DNA of 64,000 bases, from positions 135,496,281 to 135,560,280 of the forward strand of contig NC_089222.1 in NCBI RefSeq assembly GCF_963924675.1, given 5' to 3'. Of the stretch, positions 9,601 to 19,516 are shown piece by piece. A program made the translations under genes and the position numbers. The notes beneath the pieces were generated by a model, which was given only the letters and a program-made list of their open reading frames with translations, had not been told where the DNA came from and did not search any database. Within the stretch, counting starts at the first letter, position 1. Each line of letters opens with the position of its first letter. Source of the stretch: Phocoena phocoena (lineage: Eukaryota; Chordata; Mammalia; Artiodactyla; Phocoenidae).

Positions 9601-12189
9601 CCCGAGGCACCCTTCCCCTTTTGCTGTCACTTGGCTTTCATGGCTAAATATTTTCTACCTGGGAACTTGGTGCCCAGAATTTCTTGGGCTTCCTGCCAGA
9701 GAGATGAGGTTGGCATTAGACAAGACTCAGCATCCCTTGGAAAGAGGCCTTCACTGATGCCAGGTTGTCTCAGAGAAGGTGGACAAGGTATGCTTGGTCT
9801 AGAGTGGTCCAGCTGCCCTAGAAAAGACCATGGTCCTGTGCTTCCCCAAAGCAAGTAAATGCAGAGAGAGCTATACCACAAAGCCTCTGCCCAATTCTTT
9901 AGTCCTTGGCTAAAAGCTATGGTGAAAATTCATAAAACTAGCCAGTAGAGCAAGAAGAACATTAGCCCACAAAAAACGTGGCAGAATCAATCAGTGCCCT
10001 TTGGGTGACATTTCTGGTTAATTAAAGGGATGGGATTGTGTTGGATGTATCATCCCTTCAACCAACTTTCTGTTTCTGCTTGAGCCTGGAAAAAAAAAAT
10101 GGGACTGGCAATGATTCTGAGAAACTTCTCTCTCCCTTCCTCAACGCAACAAAAATAAGAGAGTAAGTTTAAAGATCGCGGTCTCAACCTAATTATATTC
10201 AAAGGAGTAAAATTAAGTGCTAGGAGTGAGGGTCCAGTGCAGGCATGATCTGTGCAAGGCTTAAATTGCTCCACGTGGCTTTTGTCTTTTCGTACTTTTA
10301 TATGAATTATCTCGTTGTGAGTTAGTTACTATTAATTGTTGCCCAGAGATGGTCACATAGCTGGCTAGATGTTAGAGCATGACCAGACCGATCTGACTCA
10401 TAAGTCTGGGCTCTTAAGCACTGTGTTTCAATGGCAATTTGGTTTTAAATTTATTTATTTTTGGCTGCGTTGGGTCTTCCATGCTGCGCACATGCTTTCT
10501 CTCTCTAGTTGCAGCGAGCGTGCTCGCTAGTTGTGGCTTACGGGCTCTAGAGCGCAGGCTCAGTACTTGTTGTACACAGGCTTAGTTGCTCCGCGGCATG
10601 TGGGACCTGCATGAACCCGTGTCCCCTGCATTGGCAGGTGGATTCTCAACCACTGAGCTACCAGGGAAGTCCCTCATTGGCAGTGTTAATTCTGATAAAT
10701 AAAGGCTTGAGGTTGGAATTATTTTAGTAGTGAAATACCAGGACACAATGGCAGCTCCACTGGAGTTTAATCCTAGTATTGTTCTTACTTCAAAGATCAT
10801 TTCCATGAAATGCACAAGGGGAAAAATAAACCGGTATCTTCCACCAGAAAAAGTTCCCAGGTTTTAACCGTTGAAAGAAAAGCTGTTTCCTGTACAAGTG
10901 TTCCTGGATCATAGTATATTCCAAAAACTAATCGTTGAATGAAAAAATGAAGGAGTTAATGGTCTGGAGGCCCCTTTAACACCATTGTGCATTTGTACAG
11001 CATCAACAATTGTTTCAAACACGCTCACGTCCATTCTCATACTGACTCAATATTTGATAAAAAGTGGTGTTGAGATAGTCCTGGGAGCATGGCTGGAAGC
11101 ACGCAGCTCCCGTACTGTCACCTCCTCCCCACCCCCTCGAGTTTGCTCTCTGGCACTTACAGTGGTGCATTATAAGGACCAGCCCTTGTTCACCATCCTT
11201 GGCTTTTCGAAAAGGAGTGTAACATCGCGAAGCATGTTCCTGGGTCAACCCCTGGGAGAAACTACTGTCCAATTTTTGTCCCAGAAATAGCTGACTTTCT
11301 TCTGGGCAATTTCTTTAAATTTCATGTAAGTTGCAAATTGCTCAGCAGATAGGACATCTGGTTCTGCATTGCCTCCCAGGAAGCTCATAGCCCTTTGGGG
11401 GTCCTCGAGTGTGAGGAAAGTCTGTGTTTTGAGCTCCTTCTGGGCTCTCCTTCATCCCCATCCTGGTACCTTTTTGTTTTCACTTCATTTAGAAGTGATG
11501 CTGGGCTTCCCTAGTGGTGCAGTGGTTAAGAATCCGCCTGCCAATGCAGGGGACAAGGGTTCAAGCCCTGGTCCGGGAAGATCCCACATGCCGCGGAGCA
11601 TCTAAGCCCGTGTGCCACAACTACTGAGCCTGCTCTCTAGGGCCCCCGAGCCACAACTACCGAGCTTGCATGCCACAACTACTGAAGTCCGTGCGCCTAG
11701 AGCCCGTGCTCTGCTACAAGAGAAGCCACTGCAATGAGAAGACCCTGCACTGCAACGAGGAGTAGCCCCCGCTCACCGCAACTGGAAAGGGCCCGCACAC
11801 AGCAACAAAGACCCAATGGGGTCAAAAATAAATAAGTAAAATAAATGAATTTATTTTAAAAAATTAAGAAAATAAAAATTATGCTGTCATTGCAGTCCCT
11901 GAATTCTCAGAAACTGACCTAATTCCCTTTTGGAAGAAGGAAGAGTATAACAATTGGCTGGGACATTCCCAATATGCCAAGTACCTGCCTTGAAGAGAAG
12001 GCATCCTCTCTGAGGAGGGTCTGTGTGTTTCTCCTTTCAGATTTTTTGGGTCGGACGGAGATCCGCGTGGCTGACATCAAGAAGGACCAGGGTTCCAAGG
12101 GTCCAGTTACAAAGTGTCTCCTGCTGCATGAAGTTCCCACGGGAGAGATCGTGGTCCGCTTGGACCTGCAGTTGTTTGATGAGCCTTAG
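1362..12189 (+). CDS. ITSN1: ITSN1 (intersectin-1, long isoform), C-terminal seven coding exons
   Basis: Joined exons 1362-1529, 5746-5958, 6953-7074, 8140-8222, 8529-8612, 9411-9584 and 12041-12189 give 993 nt: 330 residues plus a TAG stop. Every junction is GT-AG and phases match without adjustment. The protein is recognised as the C-terminus of intersectin-1 long: end of DH and linker, PH domain ([20 protein letters not shown]), then a C2 domain ([15 protein letters not shown]...) ending LQLFDEP. From family knowledge, ITSN1-L is a multidomain endocytic scaffold (EH, coiled coil, five SH3) whose DH-PH module activates Cdc42 and links clathrin endocytosis to actin. The PH-C2 end is absent from the short isoform. 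The 5' part of the gene lies upstream of the window. No frameshift or internal stop is seen. Identity is very secure from residue-level similarity recalled for the family; orthology was not tested by search. Confidence 0.97.
1625..2560 (-). mobile_element. Old L1M-type 3' region
   Basis: T-rich sequence with the cadence of old L1 3' ends read backwards (ctgcttctaatctgctg, ttgtctgttgcttctgcta). Diverged; family and limits uncertain. Confidence 0.45.
2661..2709 (+). repeat. Interrupted (CA)n microsatellite
   Basis: acacacacacagatacacatacatacacacattcatgcacacacacc-type run; imperfect. Confidence 0.7.
2975..3070 (-). mobile_element. L2-like 3' end
   Basis: attcattcattcattcaata then cgagcacctgcccatgtgcc is the reverse of the L2 3' end. 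Old. Confidence 0.6.
3531..3700 (+). repeat. 170-nt uninterrupted polypyrimidine tract
   Basis: Every base from 3531 to 3700 is C or T. The order is TTCC/TTTC units, (CT) about 25, (CCCT)n, (TTCC)n, (TTTC)n, so it is roughly mirror-symmetric about the CT core. Lys/Arg/Glu- and Ser/Leu-rich ORFs read through it are artefacts. Confidence 0.95.
3701..3808 (-). mobile_element. Cetartiodactyl tRNA-derived SINE
   Basis: gccacaccacgtggcttgca, ttccctgaccagggatcgaa, gtcctaaccaatggactgct, ending gggaattccc. Older subfamily than the SINE at 14671; the adjoining pyrimidine tract probably grew from its tail. Confidence 0.8.
3905..4010 (+). mobile_element. Cetartiodactyl tRNA-derived SINE
   Basis: gggaattccctggtggtcca, gtggttaggactccacactt, ccactgcaggggcatgg, aagatcctgcatgccacatg, short A-run. 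Opposite orientation to the copy about 100 bp upstream. Confidence 0.85.
5746..5958 (+). CDS. ITSN1: ITSN1 coding exon: N-terminal half of PH domain
   Basis: 71 whole codons from [20 protein letters not shown] to [11 protein letters not shown]. The acceptor is ttctcag at 5739-5745 and the donor is gtaagt at 5959. It contains the first PH strands ([20 protein letters not shown], then FNDFLLLTQ) in the pattern expected for a GEF-associated PH domain. The open frame runs on into the intron, which is why a longer ORF can be read there. Confidence 0.96.
5959..6952 (+). other. ITSN1 intron within PH domain
   Basis: No gene. Short CA-rich tract at about 6818-6890. Otherwise unique AT-rich sequence. 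Confidence 0.85.
6953..7074 (+). CDS. ITSN1: ITSN1 coding exon: middle of PH domain
   Basis: 122 nt, 40 codons plus two bases of an Arg codon completed in the next exon. It reads [20 protein letters not shown], then [20 protein letters not shown]. Acceptor tttttcag, donor gtaaga. It is too short, and lacks an ATG, to appear as an ORF of its own. Confidence 0.95.
7075..8139 (+). other. ITSN1 intron within PH domain
   Basis: No gene and no clear repeat. Overlapping short ORFs at 7605-7938 share one stretch in several frames and show no domain. Confidence 0.8.
8140..8222 (+). CDS. ITSN1: ITSN1 coding exon: C-terminal helix of PH domain
   Basis: 83 nt read as one base, 27 codons ([20 protein letters not shown], then KREKAYL), and one base. 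The Trp in TAWVQKI sits where the PH family has its near-invariant Trp in the C-terminal helix. Acceptor tttccaag at 8132-8139, donor gtaaat at 8223. The exon is embedded in a GC-richer stretch than its introns. Confidence 0.95.
8529..8612 (+). CDS. ITSN1: ITSN1 coding exon: PH-C2 junction and first C2 strand
   Basis: 84 nt giving [20 protein letters not shown] then ELKPCRSH and the first base of a Gly codon. [15 protein letters not shown] is the first beta strand of a C2 domain. The following loop ([12 protein letters not shown] across the junction) has no Asp, unlike Ca-binding C2 domains. Acceptor gtcatag, donor gtaagg. Confidence 0.95.
8613..9410 (+). other. ITSN1 intron within C2 domain
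   Basis: Carries a MER2/Tigger-type element (8826-9113). Flanks are unremarkable. Confidence 0.85.
8826..9113 (+). mobile_element. MER2-like Tigger (mariner-type) non-autonomous element
   Basis: Begins cagtcaacccctctgtatct and ends, on the other strand, cagtcatccctcagtatcca, which are the terminal inverted repeats. A TA lies at 8824-8825 and a decayed TG at 9114-9115. Internal ttacattgtattaggttatt and tgatttaaagtatatgggag match MER2 as I recall it. Confidence 0.75.
9411..9584 (+). CDS. ITSN1: ITSN1 coding exon: core of C2 domain
   Basis: 174 nt, 57 full codons between split Gly and Asp codons. It contains [20 protein letters not shown], then [20 protein letters not shown] and FERDQFSPD, in the C2 order (SxPY strand, NPxWN turn, ERD-SPD loop 3). 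Acceptor ccctctag at 9403-9410, donor gtgagt at 9585. An upstream ATG in the same open frame lies in the intron and is not a start. Confidence 0.96.
10446..10673 (-). mobile_element. CHR-type SINE
   Basis: tttggctgcgttgggtcttc, tctagttgcagcgagcgtgc, gctccgcggcatgtgggacc, ending gctaccagggaagtccc. Confidence 0.88.
11503..11850 (+). mobile_element. CHR-type SINE, long form
   Basis: gggcttccctagtggtgcag, aatccgcctgccaatgcagg, gatcccacatgccgcggagc, several ccacaactactga units, ending in an A-rich aataaataag tail. About 350 bp, near full length. Confidence 0.9.
12041..12189 (+). CDS. ITSN1: ITSN1 last coding exon: C2 C-terminal strands and stop
   Basis: 149 nt: two bases completing an Asp codon, then [40 protein letters not shown] and DLQLFDEP, then TAG at 12187-12189. 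FLGxxxI and the final [12 protein letters not shown] strand are typical closing elements of a C2 domain. Acceptor ctcctttcag at 12031-12040. Confidence 0.97.
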
Positions 12190-13800
12190 GGAGCCGGCCC
12201 AGGGTGTGCTTGGCAGAGCTCCAGCCTGAGGCAGCAGGTGCTGTCTGGAAACGGTGTTGCTTTTCGAGGACCACTGTTTGGTGTTCAGCCACAGGGCAAT
12301 AGGACAGCAAAGACAGGACCCTCAAAGCTTCTGGGAATACTTCTCGACAATCCTTCCCCCTAAACAATTTCCCATTTTGTGAAGCAAAACTGTGGTTTCC
12401 TTTGTTTTCACTGCAGGGCTCATCATGGCTTCCAGGGTCTTTGAAATCCCATCGCCCCCAGCTACGTTCAGTTGGGAGTCTGACCCATCCCTGGGCCCGA
12501 GGCTTGGGTCTGGTTACTGTAAAATAGGTTTATAAATGCCATGTCTGTATGTTTGGAGAACTCATGTAATCCTCCTGTTTCTTACCTCCACCAGCCTCCA
12601 GGTAGGCCCCCTGACCTATGATGCCGAGTCCTTGGTGTGTTCAGAAATAATCATGATCTCGTTATTGCTTCAGAATCTCATTCTCCCCCTGGGACCTTAT
12701 TTGAAATGTTCCCCTGCATCTGATCACTCGGGAGACGGTTGCCTGATCAGACACTGGTCTAGCTCTTTGAAGAGCTGGTCCGTGGAAGATTCCAGCAGTT
12801 GTGCTGTTAGAGCATTTCCAGTCTCCTCCAGGTCTTTTATTGCTAGACGTCAATGAAAACTATCACTGGCTACTATCAGGTGATCTGATTCTGATTTCCA
12901 GCACGCTTGGAAGGTGGTTAAGGAAGGTTGTTACCTACCAAGTTATACTCTGCTGGATTAGATCACTGCAGGTCACCTGAAAGGCTACTTTCCGACATTA
13001 TGGGGTCCTGGTTGCCAGCCCGGTTGGAAAATGCTCTCTTGGCTTGGAGGTCCTGTGATGTTTCACAGGAGTAGTTGTTGGTGACCAGATCTGAGCCTAC
13101 TCTTGCCTGATTATCATGGGAAATTTCTGCAGATGTCTTTGGTACGTTCCCCCCAAAGGCATCCCCAAGGTGTGAGAAGGAAAAGTGACAATCTGTGGAG
13201 GAAATCTATTACGTGGTGGGGGGAGAGACCCGAGAAGCATGGAAGCCCCTCAGTTCCAGGGAAGAAGACCCGAGACTCCTTCCCAAACCCTGCTGTAACA
13301 CAAGCAACCTCTCAGTAACGGAAAAATACATGGCGCCTTGACAGAGTCAGGAGCGTATGAACACGTGCCAAGTCTGGCTTGTGCTCTTTGAGTTTCTCTC
13401 CTTAAATGCCAGGAGATAGGCTGGTTAACCACATAAGAACTTGATTCGCTAATGAAAAGCGTGGGCCGTGTTTTGTTTGCATGGTAATGTTCTCACAATC
13501 CCAGTTTGTCGTTTTCATCTAATGTTCTTTGCGCGTTCTCTCGGTCCTGGAATCTAGCTTTCCTGTGTGAGATGGTGTTCTCTTTGATTGCAGGTCCTTA
13601 GAATTTAATTAGGGTTGTAGAAACACTTTTTGAAGATAGCATCAACCTAGTGGCAGAGTGAACTACCCACTTTGCTGGGAACTGAATATGTCATGTCATC
13701 CTTTCCCATAAGAGCCCTGTCATTGTTCAAGCGATTTTTAAAATGTGTGTGTCAGAAAAGGCAACAAAGTTTACATTTCATACTTTTAAGAAACACTCTG

Positions 13801-13814
13801 TTATTTATTTATTA
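13801..13814 (+). promoter_or_regulatory. AU-rich element in ITSN1 3' UTR
   Basis: Two overlapping UUAUUUAUU nonamers (TTATTTATTTATTA), the classical ARE core bound by HuR/TTP-type proteins. It lies 1.6 kb past the ITSN1 stop on the sense strand. Motif match only; function is inferred. Confidence 0.45.
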
Positions 13815-14655
13815 AAGATAATGTAGACTTTTGTATCAAGAACAACAGACATAAGTATTTTTTGAAGCAAGCAGATATACCCTTTAGTTAGAAACTCTCA
13901 ACCGAAGACCTTAGAGACCAGGTTCAACTTCAAGCATGCATTCGTTTACCACTTTCCAGCAGCGGACATGGTTCAAATACTTTAAGTTTATATTTTTTGA
14001 TGTTGTTAGGAAACTGTTTTAAATTAAATCTATGAATAGACCTGCCAATCATGCTTTCCTATTCTATAACAAATACAGTTTGTTCAGTGTACTTCTGAAG
14101 AAGGACATATTACTGTGGTAGAAAAAGAAGGGTTACCTGTGTAAGTGGGGTCATATTGGGTCACCATTCCAATCCCTTTCTTTCTGTTCTCCCTTTTCTT
14201 CATCGGCTTTCTTTGCGTGTGAATGCCGGGCATCTCGGTTCATGTAGGGAGGATGCGATGTGCTCAATGACAAACATCTTGTCACCTTTTTAGGTCCACC
14301 AGGTCCCCCACCCACAGAGTCCCATTATCGGAATTAATATAGCATGAAGAAGCAATATGTGAGTTTTTTTCCCAAGTGACTACACTGAGCATCCTGTAGA
14401 TGCTCCTCCAGGGTAGCAGTTCTGTCCTTTGTACTCACTGGGGTAATTTGTGAGGTGACTGATCCTCCTTATGGATGAGTTAGGCTGGCCCTCAGATCCA
14501 GGTGTGACTCGTGAGTCATGTGTGAGATACAGGAATGTGGGTGATGCGTGGAGTCTCAAATTCTTTGACCTCTAGTCCTTCCCGTCTACCTTTTGGGCTG
14601 CCTGGGCTGTGTTTCGTAGAGATGAAATGTCCATTGCCAATAACTTTCTATCTCC

Positions 14656-14885
14656 TAGCTCTTTGCTTTTTTTTTTTTACGGTACGCGGGCCTCTCACTG
14701 CTGTGGCTTCTCCCGTTGCGGAGCACAGGCTCCGGACGCGCAGGCTCAGTGGCCATGGCTCACGGGCCCAGCCGCTTTGCGGCACGTGGGATCTTCCCGG
14801 ACCGGGGCACAACCCCGCGTCCCCTGCATCGGCAGGCGGACTCTCAACCACTGCGCCACCAGGGAAGCCCTAGCTCTTTGCTTTT
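14656..14885 (-). mobile_element. CHR-type tRNA-derived SINE with 15-bp target duplication
   Basis: The minus-strand SINE body is 14671-14870: T-run, then ggcctctcactgctgtggc, ending ccaccagggaagccc. It is flanked by a perfect 15-bp direct repeat, tagctctttgctttt, at 14656-14670 and 14871-14885. Intact duplications and low divergence suggest a relatively recent insertion, here into the ITSN1 3' UTR. Short ORFs on both strands inside it are shadows. Confidence 0.9.
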
Positions 14886-17307
14886 GAAACACAGGGTTTC
14901 TCCAGGCCACTACCTCCTGGCATTCCGACCCCAGCCCTCTAGACACCCCCACAAGCTTCCCTTTTCTCTGAGCTACGCTGACCTCCTCTAAGCCCAGCCA
15001 GGGGCCTTTCTGCTCACAGGGCTGTGTCCTGGGCTTCATTCAGACCCAGGGCTGGCCTGACACACAGAGAGAGACCTTTCTAGGCCGGGGTCTCCACGAA
15101 TGCTTGAGAAACTGGGACCAGGCTTCCTACATGCCCCTGACCTCTGATGGCAGAGGAGAGAGCTATGCTCCCAAAGAACGTTCATGTTAAAAGGATCATT
15201 CTTTTCTTCTTTGGTTTTTGAACAATTTAAGCATGACCTAAGTCTATGAAAGTAACTGATTTCAGCTGGTTGAGTGGCAGTGAATTTAGTTGGGAAAAAA
15301 CTTCCATCGGAAAATGGACAAATTGATCACTTGCATTGTCTCGGTGACCTGGTACCCCAAACTCCTGTCTCTCCAGGAGTTGGCTGGTGCAAGCGTAAAG
15401 CCACGGACCACAGCAGAACAGGGGCGTTCTAGAATCTGATGGGACTGGAGAACAAAGGGGAGTGAATGAAGTCTTCTGGTTCTATTTAAAAGGAGATCCT
15501 TGGAGTCTGTTTTAGAGTTTGCCAGTACTTTGTATGAGCAGAAAAAGGCTTCTCTGTCTCTACTCCAAATAATTTTTTTCCTAGTTGGTTGGGCCTTTTT
15601 GATTCGCAAGAAGAGTATTTGTTTTGTGTATGTAAAGATTTTAAGAATTTCCATTGGGAACAGCAAGTAGTTTTTCATTTTATTTCAATTCACTGCATTC
15701 TCCCTTCTCCTTGAGGCTGGAGATGAGCTTTACAGCGGACGCTAGCACTTTGAGACGGACGCCTGCCTACTTTAGAGGTGGCAGGGTAATTTCAGACTTG
15801 AAGTTAGTGTGAGGTTCGCATCGGGTCTGCCTGCTTCAGATGCACTCGCTTTGAAAGTTCAGAACCTCCTGTGCAGAACGTGAGGTGATGACAACAGATG
15901 AGGCTGGATATTCTTGTTTGCTTTTTAGGATTAGAACTTTAATTCCTACCAGGTGGAAGCATAATCAGTGCATCAGTGACACGGTGAAGCCCTCAGATGC
16001 TGTGGTCTGAGCCACCCTAAGGGGTACCTGGTAAAACTAATACCGCCTTCTCTTTGCACCCAGGGGCTTCTCCTGACTGCAGGGAATGGCTCAGATCCGA
16101 TGCCAGGACTCAGCTGGCAGTGCCCTGAGCCATGTTTTATGGGGGCCACTTAGTATTGTGTCAATATGGTTGGGATGTTTATTGCACTTGGAAAGCAGCT
16201 GTTTATTTGAGCTAGAGGAAAGGAACCTTCTAGAACTCCCATTTCTTCACCCTGCATTGTGTCAGTTCCAGGATATGTTTGTAGGTCACCAGGCTCAGCT
16301 AAGGTACATAACCTGCTATCTTTAGGAACCAAAATCTATTCCTGATAAGCATGGAAAACTCACGCCACATGAAAGATGGAAAACTTCTAATAGCTCCCTA
16401 TCTTGGAAGCATTAAAACCCAGATGCCAACAGTTGGAAAGTCCCATCTCTAGGTTGTGGCCTCTCAGTAACACAGTCAGCACTGTTAATAGCGCACTGTT
16501 CATTCAGGGAGTCCCCATTCTGGACCCAAACACCATCTGAGGGGCTGGGAGGTGGTGAAGAGGGGCCTGCCTTTGTGGCTTTCACAGACTAATTGTAGAT
16601 CTAACTTTAAGTCATTTGGATAACAGCCAGTGCTTGTAAAAATTCATCTCCACCTCCAAATAATTATTTCAGTGACATGCAGGTTCAGTCAGTTCCTCCA
16701 CTGAAAGGAACCCTCTTTAATCTGGCCTCGGGGAACCAGAAAACACCCACATAATAACTTGTTCATCACTATGTGTGGTTGTCATATTTCAGGGTAAATT
16801 TGCCCCTAGTGTATGTCAGGGCGTTTTGTGAGTCATTTTTTAATAAGATCTTGTTCTACTTTCTATACCAGCCTACATTGTTAAAATCATCTGAAGAGAG
16901 TGAATATTTTAGGATTCAAAGCCCACCAAGTAAACTGTTCAGAAGTGGGCTTACGTGGTCAGCCTTGAAAAAAGTTGAACGTTTCTCTGATATTTACTGA
17001 GGATTATCCAGTAACCAGGGTTTCTTTTTATGCAGTGGAAAGAATGCATATTTTTCTTCTAGGAACTCTGGTTTTGTACTTTTTTCATTGAAAAGACTAA
17101 CATTCCTATGCGTCAGTGTTCCTAAAGCTATGTTCCTTTGCGTTTTTCCTCTCATACTCAAACCCCTTATTTCCTCCCATTTCTCTGTCTAAACAGAATG
17201 GGGCCTGGAGCAAAGAGGGTGATGCAGGAGCCAGAGAAGGGGTGGGTGCTGGTGGAGTCTTTGCAGTGCCTGGTTGAGGAACCAGCGGCTGCCGTTATAC
17301 CCACTGT

Positions 17308-17324
17308 CACCGCTAGGGGGAGAT
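17308..17324 (+). promoter_or_regulatory. Possible CTCF-like motif
   Basis: caccgctagggggagat resembles the CTCF core (CCGCTAGGGGGC-type). A reversed GCGCCCTCT core lies near 17688. Motif resemblance only. Confidence 0.3.
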
Positions 17325-17826
17325 CGCCCTGATGGAAACTTACAGGTCCCACTGGCGGATCCCTGGGCGCTGGCTCCACCTACTGAAGCTCCCGGGCATT
17401 GCTCTCGTGTAAATCACGGAACGAGCTTGCTGGGTCTGAGACGGAAGGGGTGGGGGGAGGGTTAGAAGCGGGCGTGAGACTCGAACCCAGCACCCCTGGG
17501 GTACCTGGTGACACCTTGCCTTTCTCTCCTGCTGGGGTTGGGGCTATAAGGGGTTCTTAGCCTTCCTGCCTTTTCTGCATCTGCTTTGATGAAGGCGCCC
17601 GAGATTCATCCCAGCAGGGGCCTTAGTTGCAAGTCGGAGGTGTCCCCCCCACTGCTGGGCTGACGCGGGGCGGGTGCACTGGGTGAGGCGCCCTCTCCCC
17701 AAGAAGGGTTCTAGAAGTAAGGTCCCCTCTGCTTGGATTGGATAGCAGAGTCTCTACTTGGAGACTATGACTTCTGGGTTTTCAGATGTAAAGGGACTGT
17801 TGGGGCCATGCAGATCATTGCAAGGG

Positions 17827-17842
17827 GTGTGTGTGTGTGTGT

Positions 17843-17884
<42 letters not shown>
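17827..17884 (+). repeat. (TG)n microsatellite
   Basis: About 58 bp of TG with two TA interruptions. Located in the presumed ITSN1 3' UTR. Confidence 0.95.
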
Positions 17885-17949
17885 TTGCATGTGCACCGGG
17901 AGGAATGAGTGGATATGTGGATTGAACAGGAAAACAGGTTGGTCTGACC

Positions 17950-18170
17950 CTCCCAGAGTCACACTCAGGACCCGCCACATAATTTGTGGGCTGAGTGCAA
18001 AATGAAAGTGTGAGGCCCCTTGTTCAAAATTATGAAGAATTTTGACGTGATGATAGCAGAGAATTAAACCAAGAGCAGGCCCCCTTAAGCACAGGGTCCC
18101 ATGTGACTGCACAGGTTGGACACCCGTGAAGCTGGACCTGGTCACACTGTATTTTCAGTTAATTTTTGAA
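17950..18170. repeat. Old interspersed repeat, family not named
   Basis: aggacccgccacataatttg, agcagagaattaaaccaaga, gcacagggtcccatgtgact and gacacccgtgaagctggacc form a pattern I recognise as recurrent in mammalian genomes, but I cannot assign the family with confidence. Confidence 0.35.
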
Positions 18171-18352
18171 GCAAGTGGGGCTTCACCTTTGGCTTCTTAC
18201 TTTGTAAAGGCACAGATGGTCTGGACCAATCACAGGGTATAAGACCCAAGCCCCTAGCTGACAGATGCGCCTGGTCTCCGGGCTCCAAGTCCAGGGCAGG
18301 CCACGTGTGCCAAGAGGCCTCCAAGCCTTTACCACTTAACCCACTGATTTGA

Positions 18353-18358
18353 AATAAA
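18353..18358 (+). promoter_or_regulatory. Candidate poly(A) signal AATAAA
   Basis: Canonical hexamer 6.2 kb after the ITSN1 stop, in sense orientation. It could end an intermediate 3' UTR; nothing else in the sequence decides it. Confidence 0.3.
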
Positions 18359-19508
18359 ACCCTTCCTTTCAGTCGTTAGTCATCCGCTGGGGGCTTGTCT
18401 CCTCTTTGCTGGTAGGACAGGGAGGCTTTTCCAGCCTCTGCCTTTCAAGTGACCATCCAGGTGATGGTAACAAGAATGGGGAACTGGCGGGGGTAGGGTA
18501 GTGCCCAGTGCCTCCTCCCCTGGGGCTGGACGTTGCTCCTGCATCTCCACTCCATGGAGAGAGGGAAGCCCGCTGCCACCCTGCCCAGGCTGGTGGTCCC
18601 TTGCTCCACAGTTGTCCGGAGGGCTCCTGCTTCAGAGGGGCAGCAAGCTTCCCAGTTGGGCTCTCCCCCATGGGATCCCATCCATGAGCAGGGTGATGTG
18701 AGGAGAGAGGAAAGATCCCACTGCGTGAGTAGCCTCGAGTTCTAGAAGACCACGTGCCGGGGAGGCAGCTGACCACGGAGTTGCCCCTCCTGCTGTGTGG
18801 TTATTGTTACTTTCTTTCGCTAGCGTTTTCTAGCACTCGGCTGGATGCTCCAAAACCTTTGCACTTCTGCTTTGTCTTTGCAAATCGATTTCACTTCTAC
18901 ACACACAGAGCAATAATCCCGTCTATGTTTCCCGATTCTGTCTGGGATTATAAAGTTTGCTAAGTAAAAATGTTGACAGAAAGTTGAACAGAAATATCAA
19001 ATTCATCTTGCATGGATTTGATGGCGTCACTCTGAACGAAATAGCAAATTATAGCTTTGTTTCTACGTGTATTGCCATCGTCCAGACTACTGAAAGTTCA
19101 GAAGTGTTTTCTAGAAGCATTTAATTAATATTGTGTCAACGTTAGTTTTCATGAATGAACATTTTGGTGTACATTTTACAAATCAACATCCTTATAATGT
19201 CATCTGCTAAATATTCACTATTGGAAAGTAGATATTCTAGCAAGATCTTTGGTAATGATATTTATTTTAACACATGCATTTAAAACATACATTGCCAATA
19301 GCCCAAGTGTCTTTGAACTGTAAAACCAACTTCAGATCTTGTCTGCTGAAGCCCAGCAGGCTGAGGTCTGTACCCTCCTGACCCACTTCTTTTACCCCTT
19401 CATAGCCCTGCCTAGATAGACAACTTGGCAATCAATCATACAATTCATGTCCTATTGCCTTAGCTACATCAGCTTTGTACCTTCACATCTATAGGTGGTC
19501 AATATATG

Positions 19509-19516
19509 TGTAAATA
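19509..19516 (+). promoter_or_regulatory. Pumilio-type motif TGTAAATA
   Basis: An exact UGUAAAUA element in an AT-rich part of the presumed ITSN1 3' UTR. PUM1/2 sites of this form regulate many neuronal mRNAs. Motif match only. Confidence 0.35.

Larger units (their letters stand above)
9585..12040 (+). other. ITSN1 last coding intron
   Basis: Holds two CHR-type SINEs in opposite orientation (10446-10673 and 11503-11850). About 9600-10440 and 10680-11500 contain no recognisable gene. Confidence 0.85.

Noticed and set aside
17733..18145. ORFs with Val/Cys or His/Thr repeats
   Set aside because: Translation of the (TG)n run.
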